From CAYSYM01 sp964435115 (GTDB lineage: Bacteria; Chloroflexota; UBA6077; CF-72): a DNA stretch of 64,000 bases. The stretch lies in the NCBI GenBank assembly GCA_964435115.1, contig CAYSYM010000002.1:62001-126000 (forward strand), written 5' to 3'. Shown here in pieces: positions 25,029 through 33,705 of the stretch (within the stretch, counting starts at the first letter, position 1; the number at the start of each line of letters is the position of its first letter). Position numbers and translations under genes: made by a program. Below the pieces are notes generated by a model that was given only the letters and a program-made list of their open reading frames with translations, was not told the DNA's origin and searched no databases.

Positions 25029-25045
25029 ATTGCATGCAACATGCA
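25029..25045 (-). promoter_or_regulatory. Island operator box, site e
   Basis: On the minus strand it reads TGCATGTTGCATGCAAT. It is 41 bases upstream of the CoxG-like start and 36 bases after the regulator gene, so it should control the molybdenum hydroxylase operon. Confidence 0.6.
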
Positions 25046-25086
25046 GCCCACACGCGACCGGGCGCGCGGAGGGGTGAGGATGGCCG

Positions 25087-25557
25087 GTGCTGCTTGAGGT
25101 TAAGAAAGAAGCGCGCGTCGCGGCTCCCCAGCAAGCGGCGTGGGCGCTGCTGTGCGACGTGCCCCGCCTCACTGGCTGCATCCCGAAGGTGACTGAGCTG
25201 CAGGAGGTCGAGCCGGACCGACGCTACAGCGCAGTGGTGGCCGACAGGCTCGGGCCGTTCGGGCTGCAGGTCCCGGTGCAGATCGATATTACGTCGGTCG
25301 ACGCGCCGCGCCGGATCCTGGCCGCGCTCAGCGGCAACGACCGCCACGGCCAGGCGCGCGTGAAGGGTTCGCTGGAAGCAGTCGCCGAGCAGACGGACGG
25401 CGGCACGACGCTACGCTTCGGGATGCAGCTCGAAGTGCTGGGGAGGCTCGCGACGCTGGGGGCGACCCCGATGCGGCGTCGCGCGGACGAGATCTTCACC
25501 GAGTTCGTCAAGCGGGTCCAGGCCGAGCTGCAGGCCGGCCCGGGGAGGGCCTCGTGA
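25087..25557 (+). CDS. CoxG-like SRPBCC protein
   Basis: The 156-residue protein is a START/SRPBCC fold member of the CoxG group: WALLCDVPRLTGCIPKV near residue 20, then RVKGSLEAVAEQ and LRFGMQLEVLG. CoxG-type proteins help maturation or membrane anchoring of molybdenum hydroxylases. The GTG start follows GAGGGGTGAGGA. It overlaps the small subunit gene by GTGA and leads the operon coxG-S-M-L plus M20 hydrolase. Confidence 0.83.
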   Translation: MLLEVKKEARVAAPQQAAWALLCDVPRLTGCIPKVTELQEVEPDRRYSAVVADRLGPFGLQVPVQIDITSVDAPRRILAALSGNDRHGQARVKGSLEAVAEQTDGGTTLRFGMQLEVLGRLATLGATPMRRRADEIFTEFVKRVQAELQAGPGRAS

Positions 25558-26069
25558 TCGAGCGAGCGGGCAGTCGGATCGTCCTGCGCACACGCGTCAA
25601 CGGGAAGGACGTCGAGCAGGCGATCGAGCCACAGGAGACGCTGGCAACGTTCCTGCGTGACCGGCTGCGGCTGACGGGCACGAAGGTGTCGTGCGACGTG
25701 CAGGTGTGTGGCGCCTGCACGGTGCTGGTGGACAGTAGACCGGTGAGCGCGTGCACGTACCTGGCGTACGAAGTGCGCGAGCGCGACGTGCTGACGGTGG
25801 AAGGTCTGGCAGCCTCGCCGGCGGAGCTGCACCCACTGCAGCGCGCCTTCATCCAGGAGAACAGCTTCCAGTGCGGCTTCTGCACGCCGGGCATGCTGCT
25901 GGCGGCCAAGAGCCTGCTCGACCACCAGCCGGAGGCGACCGAGGCGCAGATCGTCGAGTTCATGGATGGGAACCTCTGTCGCTGCACGGGGTACCGCCCG
26001 ATCGTGGCCGCCATTCGCCGGGCGCAGGACGAGCTTCGCCAGCGTCCCGCCGCTGCAGCCGACGCCTGA
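25554..26069 (+). CDS. Molybdenum hydroxylase small [2Fe-2S] subunit
   Basis: The 171-residue protein carries both iron-sulfur clusters of CoxS/XdhC-type subunits: the plant-ferredoxin set C-x4-C-x2-C (CDVQVCGACTV, with a later Cys in VSACTY) and the second set FQCGFCTPGM...LCRCTGY. It passes electrons from the molybdenum site to the FAD subunit. The GTG start lies within the CoxG stop. All cluster cysteines are present. Confidence 0.94.
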   Translation: MIERAGSRIVLRTRVNGKDVEQAIEPQETLATFLRDRLRLTGTKVSCDVQVCGACTVLVDSRPVSACTYLAYEVRERDVLTVEGLAASPAELHPLQRAFIQENSFQCGFCTPGMLLAAKSLLDHQPEATEAQIVEFMDGNLCRCTGYRPIVAAIRRAQDELRQRPAAAADA

Positions 26070-26100
26070 TCCAGACGCACCCGAGGAGGTGCAACCACCG

Positions 26101-26982
26101 ATGCCCATGCTCCTCCCGTGCTTTGCGATCCACCAGCCGAGCACGCTCGCCGAGGCGTCGGAGATGCTGGTGCGCTACGGGGAGGACGGGTGCGCCTATG
26201 CCGGCGGCACGGAGCTACTGCTGGCGATGAAGAAGGGCGGGCTGCGCTACGGGCACCTGGTCGATCTCAAGACGGTCCCAGGCTTGGATGCGGTCGAGCA
26301 GGCCGACGGCGCCCTGCGTATCGGGGCGCTGGCGACGCACTGGGAGCTCGAGCATTCGAGCCTGGTCCGGTCGCAGTTGCCGGTTCTCGCGACCGTCGAG
26401 GCGCGGGTGGCGAACCCGCGCGTGCGTGCGACGGGGACGCTGGGCGGGAACCTGTGCTTCGGCGAGCCGCACTCCGACCCGGTGACGCTGCTGCAGTGCC
26501 TGGAGCCGCGCTTGCACGTGGTGGGTCCTGGTGGGCGACGGGAGCTGTCGCTGCCAGAGTTCGTGGCGGGGCCGTTCGAAGTAGCGCTGGCGCCGGGCGA
26601 GCTGCTGGAAGCGATCACCGTGCCGCTACTCGGGCCGCACGATCGGGCGGCGTACTGCAAGTTCCAGTTGCACGAGTACCCAATGCTGGGGCTGGCGCTC
26701 GTGCTGCGGCGGAGCCCGGACGGTCGGCAGATTCAGCAGGCGCGGGTGGCCGTCGGCTCCGTGAGCCCTACTCCGAAGCGCAGCGCGGCCGCTGAGCAGG
26801 CGCTGCTCGGAGAGGTCGGCGCAGCGGCGCGCCGGCTGCCTGAGGCCGCGAACGCGCTCGCGGACGACGCGGAGCTGCTGGACGACGACGAAGGGAGGGC
26901 CGACTACAAGCGCCACCTGATCGGCGTGTTCTTGAAGCAAGCCTTCGCTGAGGCGACCGCGTCCTCGCCTCCCGCTCGCTGA
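26101..26982 (+). CDS. Molybdenum hydroxylase FAD subunit
   Basis: The 293-residue subunit belongs to the CoxM family. It shows the FAD motifs YAGGTELLLAMK near residue 35 and TLGGNLCFGEPHSDP near 112, and VGSVSPTPKRS in the C-terminal domain. It takes electrons from the [2Fe-2S] subunit to an acceptor. The ATG is preceded by GAGGAGG, 31 bases after the small-subunit gene. Confidence 0.93.
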   Translation: MPMLLPCFAIHQPSTLAEASEMLVRYGEDGCAYAGGTELLLAMKKGGLRYGHLVDLKTVPGLDAVEQADGALRIGALATHWELEHSSLVRSQLPVLATVEARVANPRVRATGTLGGNLCFGEPHSDPVTLLQCLEPRLHVVGPGGRRELSLPEFVAGPFEVALAPGELLEAITVPLLGPHDRAAYCKFQLHEYPMLGLALVLRRSPDGRQIQQARVAVGSVSPTPKRSAAAEQALLGEVGAAARRLPEAANALADDAELLDDDEGRADYKRHLIGVFLKQAFAEATASSPPAR

Positions 26983-26991
26983 GGTACCTCT

Positions 26992-29346
26992 ATGGCTCTC
27001 ACCGCTCCTCCAGTCCCCGCTCCGCCCGGGACGCACGACGGCGCCGCGCCCGACGAGCTGGGGTTTCGGGTGGTCCACCACTCCGTCCCGCGCGAGGACG
27101 CTCGGGCCAAGGTGACCGGGCAGGCCGCCTACACCGCGGATGTGCACCTGCCGCGCATGGCCCACGCCAAGGTGCTGCGCAGCCCGGTGGCGCACGCGCG
27201 CATCGCATCCATCGACTCGAGCGCGGCGGAGGAACGGCCGGGCGTCATCGCCGTGCTGGCCGGTAAGGACCTGGACGCGCTGCGCAGCCGCACCTACGGC
27301 CACGCGGTGAAGGACCACCCGGTGCTGGCTTACGGCAAGGTGCGCTACATCGGCGAGCCGGTGGCGGCGGTGGTGGCCGAGGACGAGACGACGGCCCAGG
27401 ACGCGCTAGATGACATCGTCGTCGAGTACGACGAGCTGCCGGCGGTCATCACCGCTGAGGAGGCACTCCGCGAGGGCGCGCCGCTGGTCCACGAGCAACG
27501 GTACGAGGCGGGCGTCTCACCGGGCCACGTCGAGGTGGATACGCAGCGGGCGCACTCCAACATCTGCCAGGAGAACCACGTGCGCTGGGGCGACGTGGAC
27601 GCCGCCTTCGCGCGCGCGGCGACGGTGATCGAGGGCGAGTACAGCTACCCGATGACCTTCGCCTACCCGATGGAGCCGTTCGTCAGCATCGCCGACTACA
27701 CGGACGAGGGGCTGACGATCTATTCGGCCGCCCAGCACCCCTACATGGTGCGCCACGACGTAGCGGATGTTTTCGGCCTGCCGCTCAACCGGGTGCGCCT
27801 GACCACGCTGTTCATCGGCGGTGGCTACGGCGCCAAGTCATACACGAAGATCGAGCCGCTGGCAGCCGTCTGCTCGTGGAAGGCGCGTCGCCCGGTTCGG
27901 CTGCAGCTCACGGTGGAGGAGTCGATCCTGACCTCGCGGGCCGACGACGCCAGAGTTCGCATCCGCACCGCCGCGGACAGGGACGGCAAGGTCATCGCGC
28001 GGCAGGCGGTGATCTACATGAACACCGGGGCGTATGCGGAGAACAGCCCGCTGGTCTCCTCCAAGGCCGCGATCCGCATCGTCGGGCCCTACGTCTACGA
28101 AGCGGTCGACGTCACCAGCTACGCGGTCTACACCAACACCTGCCCGGCCAGCTCCTACCGCGGCTTTGGCGTCAGCCAGGTCGGGCTCGCGGCGGAGGGC
28201 CAGATCAACGAGCTGGCGGCGCAGCTAGGCGAGGATCCGGTGCAGTTCCGCCTGAAGAGCCTCGCCGAGAGCGGCCAGCGCTTCTTCCCCAAGAAGCGGC
28301 CGCTGACGGCCGACGTGAAGGGCGACGTGCTCAAGGCGGCGGCGGCGATCGGCTGGAATGATCCGCTGCCGCCCAACTGCGGACGCGGCCTGGCGGTGCT
28401 GGTGACCGACGCCGGCGCGGTGCCAGTGGGACGCAGCGAGGTGCGGGTGCACGGCGACGGATCGGTAACCGTCTACAGCGGCAGCACCGAGATGGGGCAA
28501 GGTAGCCGGACGGTCCTGGCGCAGATCGCGGCGGAGGAGTTCGGGACGACGCTCGACAGGGTGCGGATGGTGCAGGCCGACACGGCGCTGGTGCCGTTCG
28601 CGCGCTCGACTGGTGCGGATCGGACCACGACGCTCGAGGGGCGCACCGTGCTCCAGGCGTGCGTGGAGGCGAAGGAGCAGATGCGCGCCATGGCCGCTGA
28701 CATCTGGGAGGCGGATGCAGCGGACATCCAGATGGACCAGTTCGGCGTGATCTCCGAGGGGCGCCGTATGGGGTGGGGGGAGGTGATCGGCAAGTACTTC
28801 GACCTGGCCGACATGGAGGTCACCGGGCGGGCGCACATCCGCCAGAAGGGCGAGTTCGCCGAGCTGCCACCTTGGTGGGAGCCGGCGCTGGCGGCGGTGG
28901 AAGTAGAGGTACACCCGGACACCGGCAAGGTGACGCTCCGCAAGCTGGTGACGGTGGCCGACATCGGCCTCGCCATCAACCCGGCGATGTCGGAGGGACA
29001 GGATCTGGGCTCGGCGACGATGGGCCTGGGCGTAGCGCTGGGCGAGGAGCTGGTGTACGACGGCCAGCAGCTCGCGAACGGGTCCATCCTGGAGTACCGG
29101 GTGCCGCGCTTCTCGGACGTGCCGGGCGAGGTGCGCGGGATCCTGGTGGAGAACCGCGACGGCCTTGGGCCGTACGGGGCCAAGGGGATCGGCGACGGGC
29201 CGACGAGCGCCATGTGCGCCGCGATCCAGAATGGAATCTACCAGGCGGTGGGGGTGTGGCTGCACGACGCGCCGTTCACGCCCGAGCGCGTCTGGCGCGC
29301 CATCCAGGAGAAGCGCCGGGTAGAAGCGCAGGAGGAGGTTCGATGA
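26992..29346 (+). CDS. Molybdenum hydroxylase large (Mo-cofactor) subunit
   Basis: The 784-residue catalytic subunit of the xanthine-dehydrogenase/CoxL superfamily shows GYGAKSYTKIEP, the active-site loop CPASSYRGFGVSQ and GSTEMGQGSRTVLAQ. The active-site loop is the SYRG type, not the CSFR loop of true CO dehydrogenase (form I), so the substrate is probably an N-heterocycle or aldehyde hydroxylated by water. The usual catalytic glutamate motif KGxGE near the C-terminus reads AKGIGDG, with aspartate at residue 735. It is ten bases after the FAD subunit gene and overlaps the M20 gene by ATGA. Confidence 0.9.
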   Translation: MALTAPPVPAPPGTHDGAAPDELGFRVVHHSVPREDARAKVTGQAAYTADVHLPRMAHAKVLRSPVAHARIASIDSSAAEERPGVIAVLAGKDLDALRSRTYGHAVKDHPVLAYGKVRYIGEPVAAVVAEDETTAQDALDDIVVEYDELPAVITAEEALREGAPLVHEQRYEAGVSPGHVEVDTQRAHSNICQENHVRWGDVDAAFARAATVIEGEYSYPMTFAYPMEPFVSIADYTDEGLTIYSAAQHPYMVRHDVADVFGLPLNRVRLTTLFIGGGYGAKSYTKIEPLAAVCSWKARRPVRLQLTVEESILTSRADDARVRIRTAADRDGKVIARQAVIYMNTGAYAENSPLVSSKAAIRIVGPYVYEAVDVTSYAVYTNTCPASSYRGFGVSQVGLAAEGQINELAAQLGEDPVQFRLKSLAESGQRFFPKKRPLTADVKGDVLKAAAAIGWNDPLPPNCGRGLAVLVTDAGAVPVGRSEVRVHGDGSVTVYSGSTEMGQGSRTVLAQIAAEEFGTTLDRVRMVQADTALVPFARSTGADRTTTLEGRTVLQACVEAKEQMRAMAADIWEADAADIQMDQFGVISEGRRMGWGEVIGKYFDLADMEVTGRAHIRQKGEFAELPPWWEPALAAVEVEVHPDTGKVTLRKLVTVADIGLAINPAMSEGQDLGSATMGLGVALGEELVYDGQQLANGSILEYRVPRFSDVPGEVRGILVENRDGLGPYGAKGIGDGPTSAMCAAIQNGIYQAVGVWLHDAPFTPERVWRAIQEKRRVEAQEEVR

Positions 29347-30692
29347 CGCCGGAAGAGGTCGTCGCGCGTATCGATCGCCAGGAGCTGGTAGAGCTGGCGC
29401 TGGCGCTGGGCAATATTGACAGCCCCACCGGCAGCGAGGGTCCGGCCGGGCAGTACGTATACGAGTGGCTGGAGCGGAACCGCTTCGCGCCGAAGAAGTA
29501 CGCGCTGGTAGAGGAGCGGTTCAACGTGGCGGCGTGGTTGGACGGCAGCGGCGGCGGCTACAGCCTGATCTTCAACAGCCACCTGGACACCACACTGCGG
29601 CCGGACGCCGTCTGGTCGGCGCTGGACCCCAAGGACCCGCTGTATCACGCGGCCTGGGTTGAGGGCGACGCGATCTACGGCGACGGCGTGGTCAACGACA
29701 AAGGGCCGATGGCCGCCTTTCTCATCGCGGCGAAAGCGATCCGCGACGCCGGCTACCCACTGAAGGGCGACCTGATCGTGAGCGCCGTGGCCGGCGAGAT
29801 CTCGCGGGAGCCGGTGGAGGAGTTCCAGGGCTGGGCCTACCTGAGCAAGGACCTGGGCGCGCGCTTCATGGTCACGCACGGCGCGGTGGCCGATTTCGCG
29901 CTGGTGGCGGAGGGCACCGGTTTCGGGATCGTGTGGGTCGAGCCGGGCAAGGCGCACTTCAAAGTGACGGTGCAGTCTGACCAGCCGCGCTACTACTCGC
30001 CCTACCTGCCGCGTCCGACGGGTATCGCCGACGCACCCAACGCCATCGTGCGCGCCAGCGCGGTGATCCAGGCGTTCGAGGAGTGGGCGTACGAGTACCA
30101 GCAGCGCTCCACCTTCGAGGGCGAGAGCGGGACGGTGATCCCGAAGGCGAGCATCAACGCGATCCGCTCCGGCTACCCGTTCAACCTGACCAGCACGCCG
30201 CAGGTGTGCAGCTTCTACGTGGACACGCGCATCCTGCCGGCCATGAACCCGCTGGACGTGCGCGACGAGCTGCGCGACCTACTGAAGAAAGTCGGCGTAC
30301 CGGGCAAGGTGGAGCTGTTCCTGTACCGGCCAGGCTTCGAGGCGAACGGCATCGAGCGGTTCGTCGAGACGCTGCGTCGCTGCCACGAACAGGTCTTCCC
30401 GGAGCCGCCGCAGACGGTGAGCCCGGCTGTCTCCAGCATGTGGCGCGACGCCAACGTGTTCAACGAGCTGGGTATCCCGGCCCTGAGCTATGGCCCGCGC
30501 TCCGCCAGCCACGCCGTCAAGAAGAGCTTCCTGCTCGACGACCTGTACAACGCGGCAGTCGTGTACGCGCGGATCGCGATGGACCTGTGCACCCAGGACC
30601 GCCCGCGCTGGACGCCGCTCGGCTCGCACCTGAACGCCCGCCGGATCGCCGCGTCCGTGGCCCAGGACGGGAAAGTGGCCGCAGGAGCCTGA
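29343..30692 (+). CDS. M20-family metallohydrolase
   Basis: The 449-residue protein has the M20 zinc motifs: NSHLDTT near residue 79, GDGVVNDKGPMAAF near 118 and the bridging-acid region VAGEISREPVEE, with a closing histidine in SASHAVKKSF. M20 enzymes release amino acids or carbamoyl groups by cutting amide bonds; many act late in hydantoin, ureide or pyrimidine breakdown. Its place at the end of the hydroxylase operon, overlapping the large subunit by four bases, supports such a role here. The acid loop is GEISREP where ADEEIGG-like sequence is common, so the specificity is unclear. Confidence 0.8.
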   Translation: MTPEEVVARIDRQELVELALALGNIDSPTGSEGPAGQYVYEWLERNRFAPKKYALVEERFNVAAWLDGSGGGYSLIFNSHLDTTLRPDAVWSALDPKDPLYHAAWVEGDAIYGDGVVNDKGPMAAFLIAAKAIRDAGYPLKGDLIVSAVAGEISREPVEEFQGWAYLSKDLGARFMVTHGAVADFALVAEGTGFGIVWVEPGKAHFKVTVQSDQPRYYSPYLPRPTGIADAPNAIVRASAVIQAFEEWAYEYQQRSTFEGESGTVIPKASINAIRSGYPFNLTSTPQVCSFYVDTRILPAMNPLDVRDELRDLLKKVGVPGKVELFLYRPGFEANGIERFVETLRRCHEQVFPEPPQTVSPAVSSMWRDANVFNELGIPALSYGPRSASHAVKKSFLLDDLYNAAVVYARIAMDLCTQDRPRWTPLGSHLNARRIAASVAQDGKVAAGA

Positions 30693-30706
30693 CTCGGCGG
30701 GATCGC

Positions 30707-30784
30707 ATGCCGAAGGAGCACATCTCGCCGCCCGGGCACCGGGCGCCCACTGTCTACAGCCACGTCCTCAAAGTCGGCCATCTA
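30707..30784 (+). pseudogene. RidA/YjgF family N-terminal remnant
   Basis: The peptide MPKEHISPPGHRAP then TVYSHVLKVGHL is a good match to the start of RidA-type proteins, which begin with a KE-x-(V/I)-(N/S)-PPG-x-x-x-P-T-x-Y-(S/T)-HV-x-KVG pattern. The similarity stops at about codon 26, where the sequence continues into the leader of the next gene. RidA-like enzymes (for example RutC) remove reactive enamines in amine and pyrimidine catabolism. The rest of the gene is missing here; a possible C-terminal piece is at 10936-11016 on the other strand. Confidence 0.6.
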
Positions 30785-30810
30785 GGGTGGGGGGGTAGGA
30801 GAGCCATCGT

Positions 30811-31872
30811 ATGCACGATGCAGATACCGGACCTCGTCGCGTGAGCGGGCTCACGCTGGGCTACAAGGCGTCCGCCGAGCAGTTCGGGCCGCGCGAGCTG
30901 CTGGAGGTCTCGGTGCACGCCGAGGAGGTGGGCTTCGAGAGCGTCTGGATCAGCGACCACTTCCAGCCGTGGCGCCACACCGGTGGCCACAGCCCCTTCT
31001 CGCTCTCTTGGATGGCTGCCCTGGGTGAGCGCACTACGCGTGTCCAGATCGGCACCAGCGTCCTCACGCCGACCTTTCGCTACCACCCCTCGGTGGTGGC
31101 CCACGCCTTCGGTACGCTCGGTGCCCTCTACCCCGGCCGCATCGCGCTGGGCATCGGCACCGGCGAGTCGCTGAACGAGGTGGCGCCGACGGGCATCGAG
31201 TGGCCCGACTTCAAGGAACGCTACGCCCGCCTGCGCGAGGCGGTGGGGCTGATGCGCCGCCTGTGGAGCGAGGACGTCGTGACCCACGCGGGTACCTACT
31301 ACCGCACCGACGGGGCGACGGTCTACGACCGCCCCGAGGGCGGCATCCCGCTGTACATCGCCGCCGGCGGGCCGCAGATGGCCAAGTACGCAGGTAAGGT
31401 GGCCGACGGCTTCATCTGCACCAGTGGGAAGGGCGCCGAGCTGTACCGCGACCAGTTGCTGCCGGCCCTGGCCGAGGGCGCACGCGAGGCGGGGCGCGAC
31501 CCGGCAGCCATCGACCGCATGATCGAAGTGAAAGTCTCCTTCGACCCGGACCGCGAGCGGGCGATGCAGGACACGCGCTTCTGGGGGGCGTTGGCGCTCG
31601 CTAGCGACGAGAAGACGGGTGTCGAGGACCCGCGCGAGATGGAGCGGCTGGCGGACGCTCTACCGGTGGAGCGCACCGCCAAGCGCTTCATCGTCTCGAC
31701 CGACCCGGAGGAGCACGTGGAGCAGATCAGGTTCTACGTGGACCTCGGCTTCAACCACCTCGTGTTCCACTTCCCCGGCCACGACCAGCGCCGAGCGCTG
31801 GACCTCTACGCGGAGCAGGTCATGCCCCGCCTGCGCGCGTTGTCCATCGCGGCGTCCGCGTTCGCCCGATGA
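30811..31872 (+). CDS. Luciferase-like F420/flavin-dependent oxidoreductase (Fgd-like)
   Basis: The 353-residue protein follows the F420-dependent pattern: LGYKASAEQFGPRELLE at the start, SVWISDHFQPWRHTGGHSP near 47, IGTSVLTPTFRYHP, RIALGIGTGESLNE and IAAGGPQMAKYAG. It is close to F420-dependent glucose-6-phosphate dehydrogenase-like enzymes in these motifs, which points to F420 as cofactor. The substrate is unknown. GTAGGAG precedes the ATG. The bases around the start (ATCGTATGCACGAT) form a palindrome loosely like the island operator. It overlaps the ThDP enzyme gene by ATGA. Confidence 0.87.
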   Translation: MHDADTGPRRVSGLTLGYKASAEQFGPRELLEVSVHAEEVGFESVWISDHFQPWRHTGGHSPFSLSWMAALGERTTRVQIGTSVLTPTFRYHPSVVAHAFGTLGALYPGRIALGIGTGESLNEVAPTGIEWPDFKERYARLREAVGLMRRLWSEDVVTHAGTYYRTDGATVYDRPEGGIPLYIAAGGPQMAKYAGKVADGFICTSGKGAELYRDQLLPALAEGAREAGRDPAAIDRMIEVKVSFDPDRERAMQDTRFWGALALASDEKTGVEDPREMERLADALPVERTAKRFIVSTDPEEHVEQIRFYVDLGFNHLVFHFPGHDQRRALDLYAEQVMPRLRALSIAASAFAR

Positions 31873-33674
31873 CCCTCGATCAGCCGCGCCCGTCCGCCGA
31901 GACCGGCGCGGAGACGCGCACGCCCGTCTACGGGTCGGACCTGATCGTGGACCTGCTGCGGGAGCTGGGCATCGAGTACGCCGCCTTCAATCCCGGCGCG
32001 AGCTTCCGCGGCCTGCACGACTCGCTGGTGAACTACGGCGGCGACCGTGCGCCACGGACGGTGCTGTGCACGCACGAGGAGATCTCGGTGGCGCTGGCGC
32101 ACGGCTACGCCAAGGCGGTGGGGAAGCCCATGGCGGCCATCCTCCACGACGTGGTCGGTCTCCAGCACGCCTGCATGGCCATCTTCAACGCCTGGTGCGA
32201 CCGCGTGCCGGTCTTGCTCCTGGGTGGTACCGGCCCCATGGACGCTGCGCGGCGACGGCCGTGGATCGAGTGGATCCACACCGCGCTCGTGCAGGGAAAC
32301 CACATCCGCGACTTCGTCAAATGGGACGACCAGCCCGGGAGTGTCGCCGCGGCGGTGGACTCGGTGCTGCGCGCGTACCGGCTGATGCAGGCCGAGCCGA
32401 CCGGGCCGGTCTACGTGTGCCTGGACGTCCCGCTGCAGGAGGAGCCGCTGCCCGCGGGCGTGGCGCTGCCGCCGGACATCCGGCGCTGGGTGTGCCAGGC
32501 GCCGCTGCAGGCGGACACGGCGGGGCTCGAGCAGGCGGTGGACTGGCTGGCGGCGGCGCGGCGGCCGGTGATCCTGGCCGACACCGTGGGGCGATCGCCC
32601 GTCGGCGCGGCGGCGCTGCGCGAGCTGGCGGAGCTGCTGAAGGCCCCCGTCGCCGACTTCGAAGGACGCTTCAACTTCCCCTCCACCCACCCGCTCGACG
32701 CGACCGGCGTGGTGCCCGACCTGCTCCGTAAGGCGGACGTGGTCTTCGCGGTGGACGTCGTGGACCTGTGGGGGGCGCTGCGCGCCGTGGGGGCCAAGCG
32801 CAAGCCCACCAGCTATGCGCCGCCGGTCGACGCCCGGGTGATCTCCCTCTCGGTCTCGGAGCTGCTGGTACGGAGTTGGGCGAGCGACTACCAGCGCCTG
32901 CAGCCGGTCGATCTCAACCTGGTGGGCGACAGCAAGGTGGCGCTGCCGGCGCTCGTGGCGCTGCTGCGCGACCGGGTCGACGGCGCGCCGGACGCGGCGC
33001 GGGCGCGGGCGGCGCGGGCGACGGTGCTGGGCACCGCCGCCGCCGAGCGACGCGCCGCCTGGGAAGCCGACGCGCGTGCCCAGGCGACCCGCGCCACCAT
33101 CTCGCCGGCGTACCTGGCACTCACGCTGCGCGACGCGCTTGCCGGACAGGACTGGGTGCTCAGCAACAGCGGCCTGCGCGGGTGGGCGCGGCGCCTCTGG
33201 GCCATCGAGCGGTCGTGCCAGTGGCTCGGCTCGCAGAGCGGCGGTGGCGCCGGCGTGGGCTACGGCATCGGCGCGAGCCTAGGGGTGGCGCTTGCCAACC
33301 GGGGCACCGGCCGCCTGGTGGTGGACATCCAGCCAGACGGGGACCTCCTGTACTGCAGCAGTGCCCTCTGGACCGCCGCGCGCGAGCGGTTACCCCTCCT
33401 CATCGTCATGTGGAACAACCGCAGCTACTACAACTCTGAGGAGCACGCGGTCACTATCGCCCGCCACCGCGGCCGCCCGGTCGAGAACGCCGGAATCGGG
33501 ACTCGCCCCGAAGCGCCCGCTGTGGACTTCGCTGGCCTGGCGCGCAGCTTCGGCATCCAGGCTGCTGGACCGGTGACTACCGTAGCCGACCTGCCCCTAG
33601 CGCTGGCGCATGCGGTGCCGGTGGTGGCCAGCGGCGAGCCGTACCTACTGGACGTGGTCACCGACCCGCGCTGA
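31869..33674 (+). CDS. Thiamine-diphosphate-dependent enzyme (acetolactate synthase-like)
   Basis: The 601-residue protein has the three-domain plan of the POX/AHAS group: an N-terminal pyrimidine-binding domain with the activating glutamate in CTHEEISVALAHGYA, a central domain (AARRPVILADTVGRSP), and a C-terminal PP domain with QPDGDLLYCSSALWTA ending in WNN, the ThDP/Mg motif. No FAD-binding signature is clear. Such enzymes decarboxylate or join 2-keto acids. The substrate is unknown; it probably handles a keto acid produced by the pathway. It ends 31 bases before the right-hand tRNA-Trp repeat, the last gene of the island. Confidence 0.85.
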   Translation: MTLDQPRPSAETGAETRTPVYGSDLIVDLLRELGIEYAAFNPGASFRGLHDSLVNYGGDRAPRTVLCTHEEISVALAHGYAKAVGKPMAAILHDVVGLQHACMAIFNAWCDRVPVLLLGGTGPMDAARRRPWIEWIHTALVQGNHIRDFVKWDDQPGSVAAAVDSVLRAYRLMQAEPTGPVYVCLDVPLQEEPLPAGVALPPDIRRWVCQAPLQADTAGLEQAVDWLAAARRPVILADTVGRSPVGAAALRELAELLKAPVADFEGRFNFPSTHPLDATGVVPDLLRKADVVFAVDVVDLWGALRAVGAKRKPTSYAPPVDARVISLSVSELLVRSWASDYQRLQPVDLNLVGDSKVALPALVALLRDRVDGAPDAARARAARATVLGTAAAERRAAWEADARAQATRATISPAYLALTLRDALAGQDWVLSNSGLRGWARRLWAIERSCQWLGSQSGGGAGVGYGIGASLGVALANRGTGRLVVDIQPDGDLLYCSSALWTAARERLPLLIVMWNNRSYYNSEEHAVTIARHRGRPVENAGIGTRPEAPAVDFAGLARSFGIQAAGPVTTVADLPLALAHAVPVVASGEPYLLDVVTDPR

Positions 33675-33705
33675 AGGACGCACTGCGTCCAGCGTCTGCC
33701 AGGGA

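Noticed and set aside
26992..29346. Form I CO dehydrogenase large subunit
   Set aside because: The active-site loop is SYRGFG; the CSFR loop of form I CoxL is absent, so CO oxidation should not be inferred from the CoxG-S-M-L gene set.
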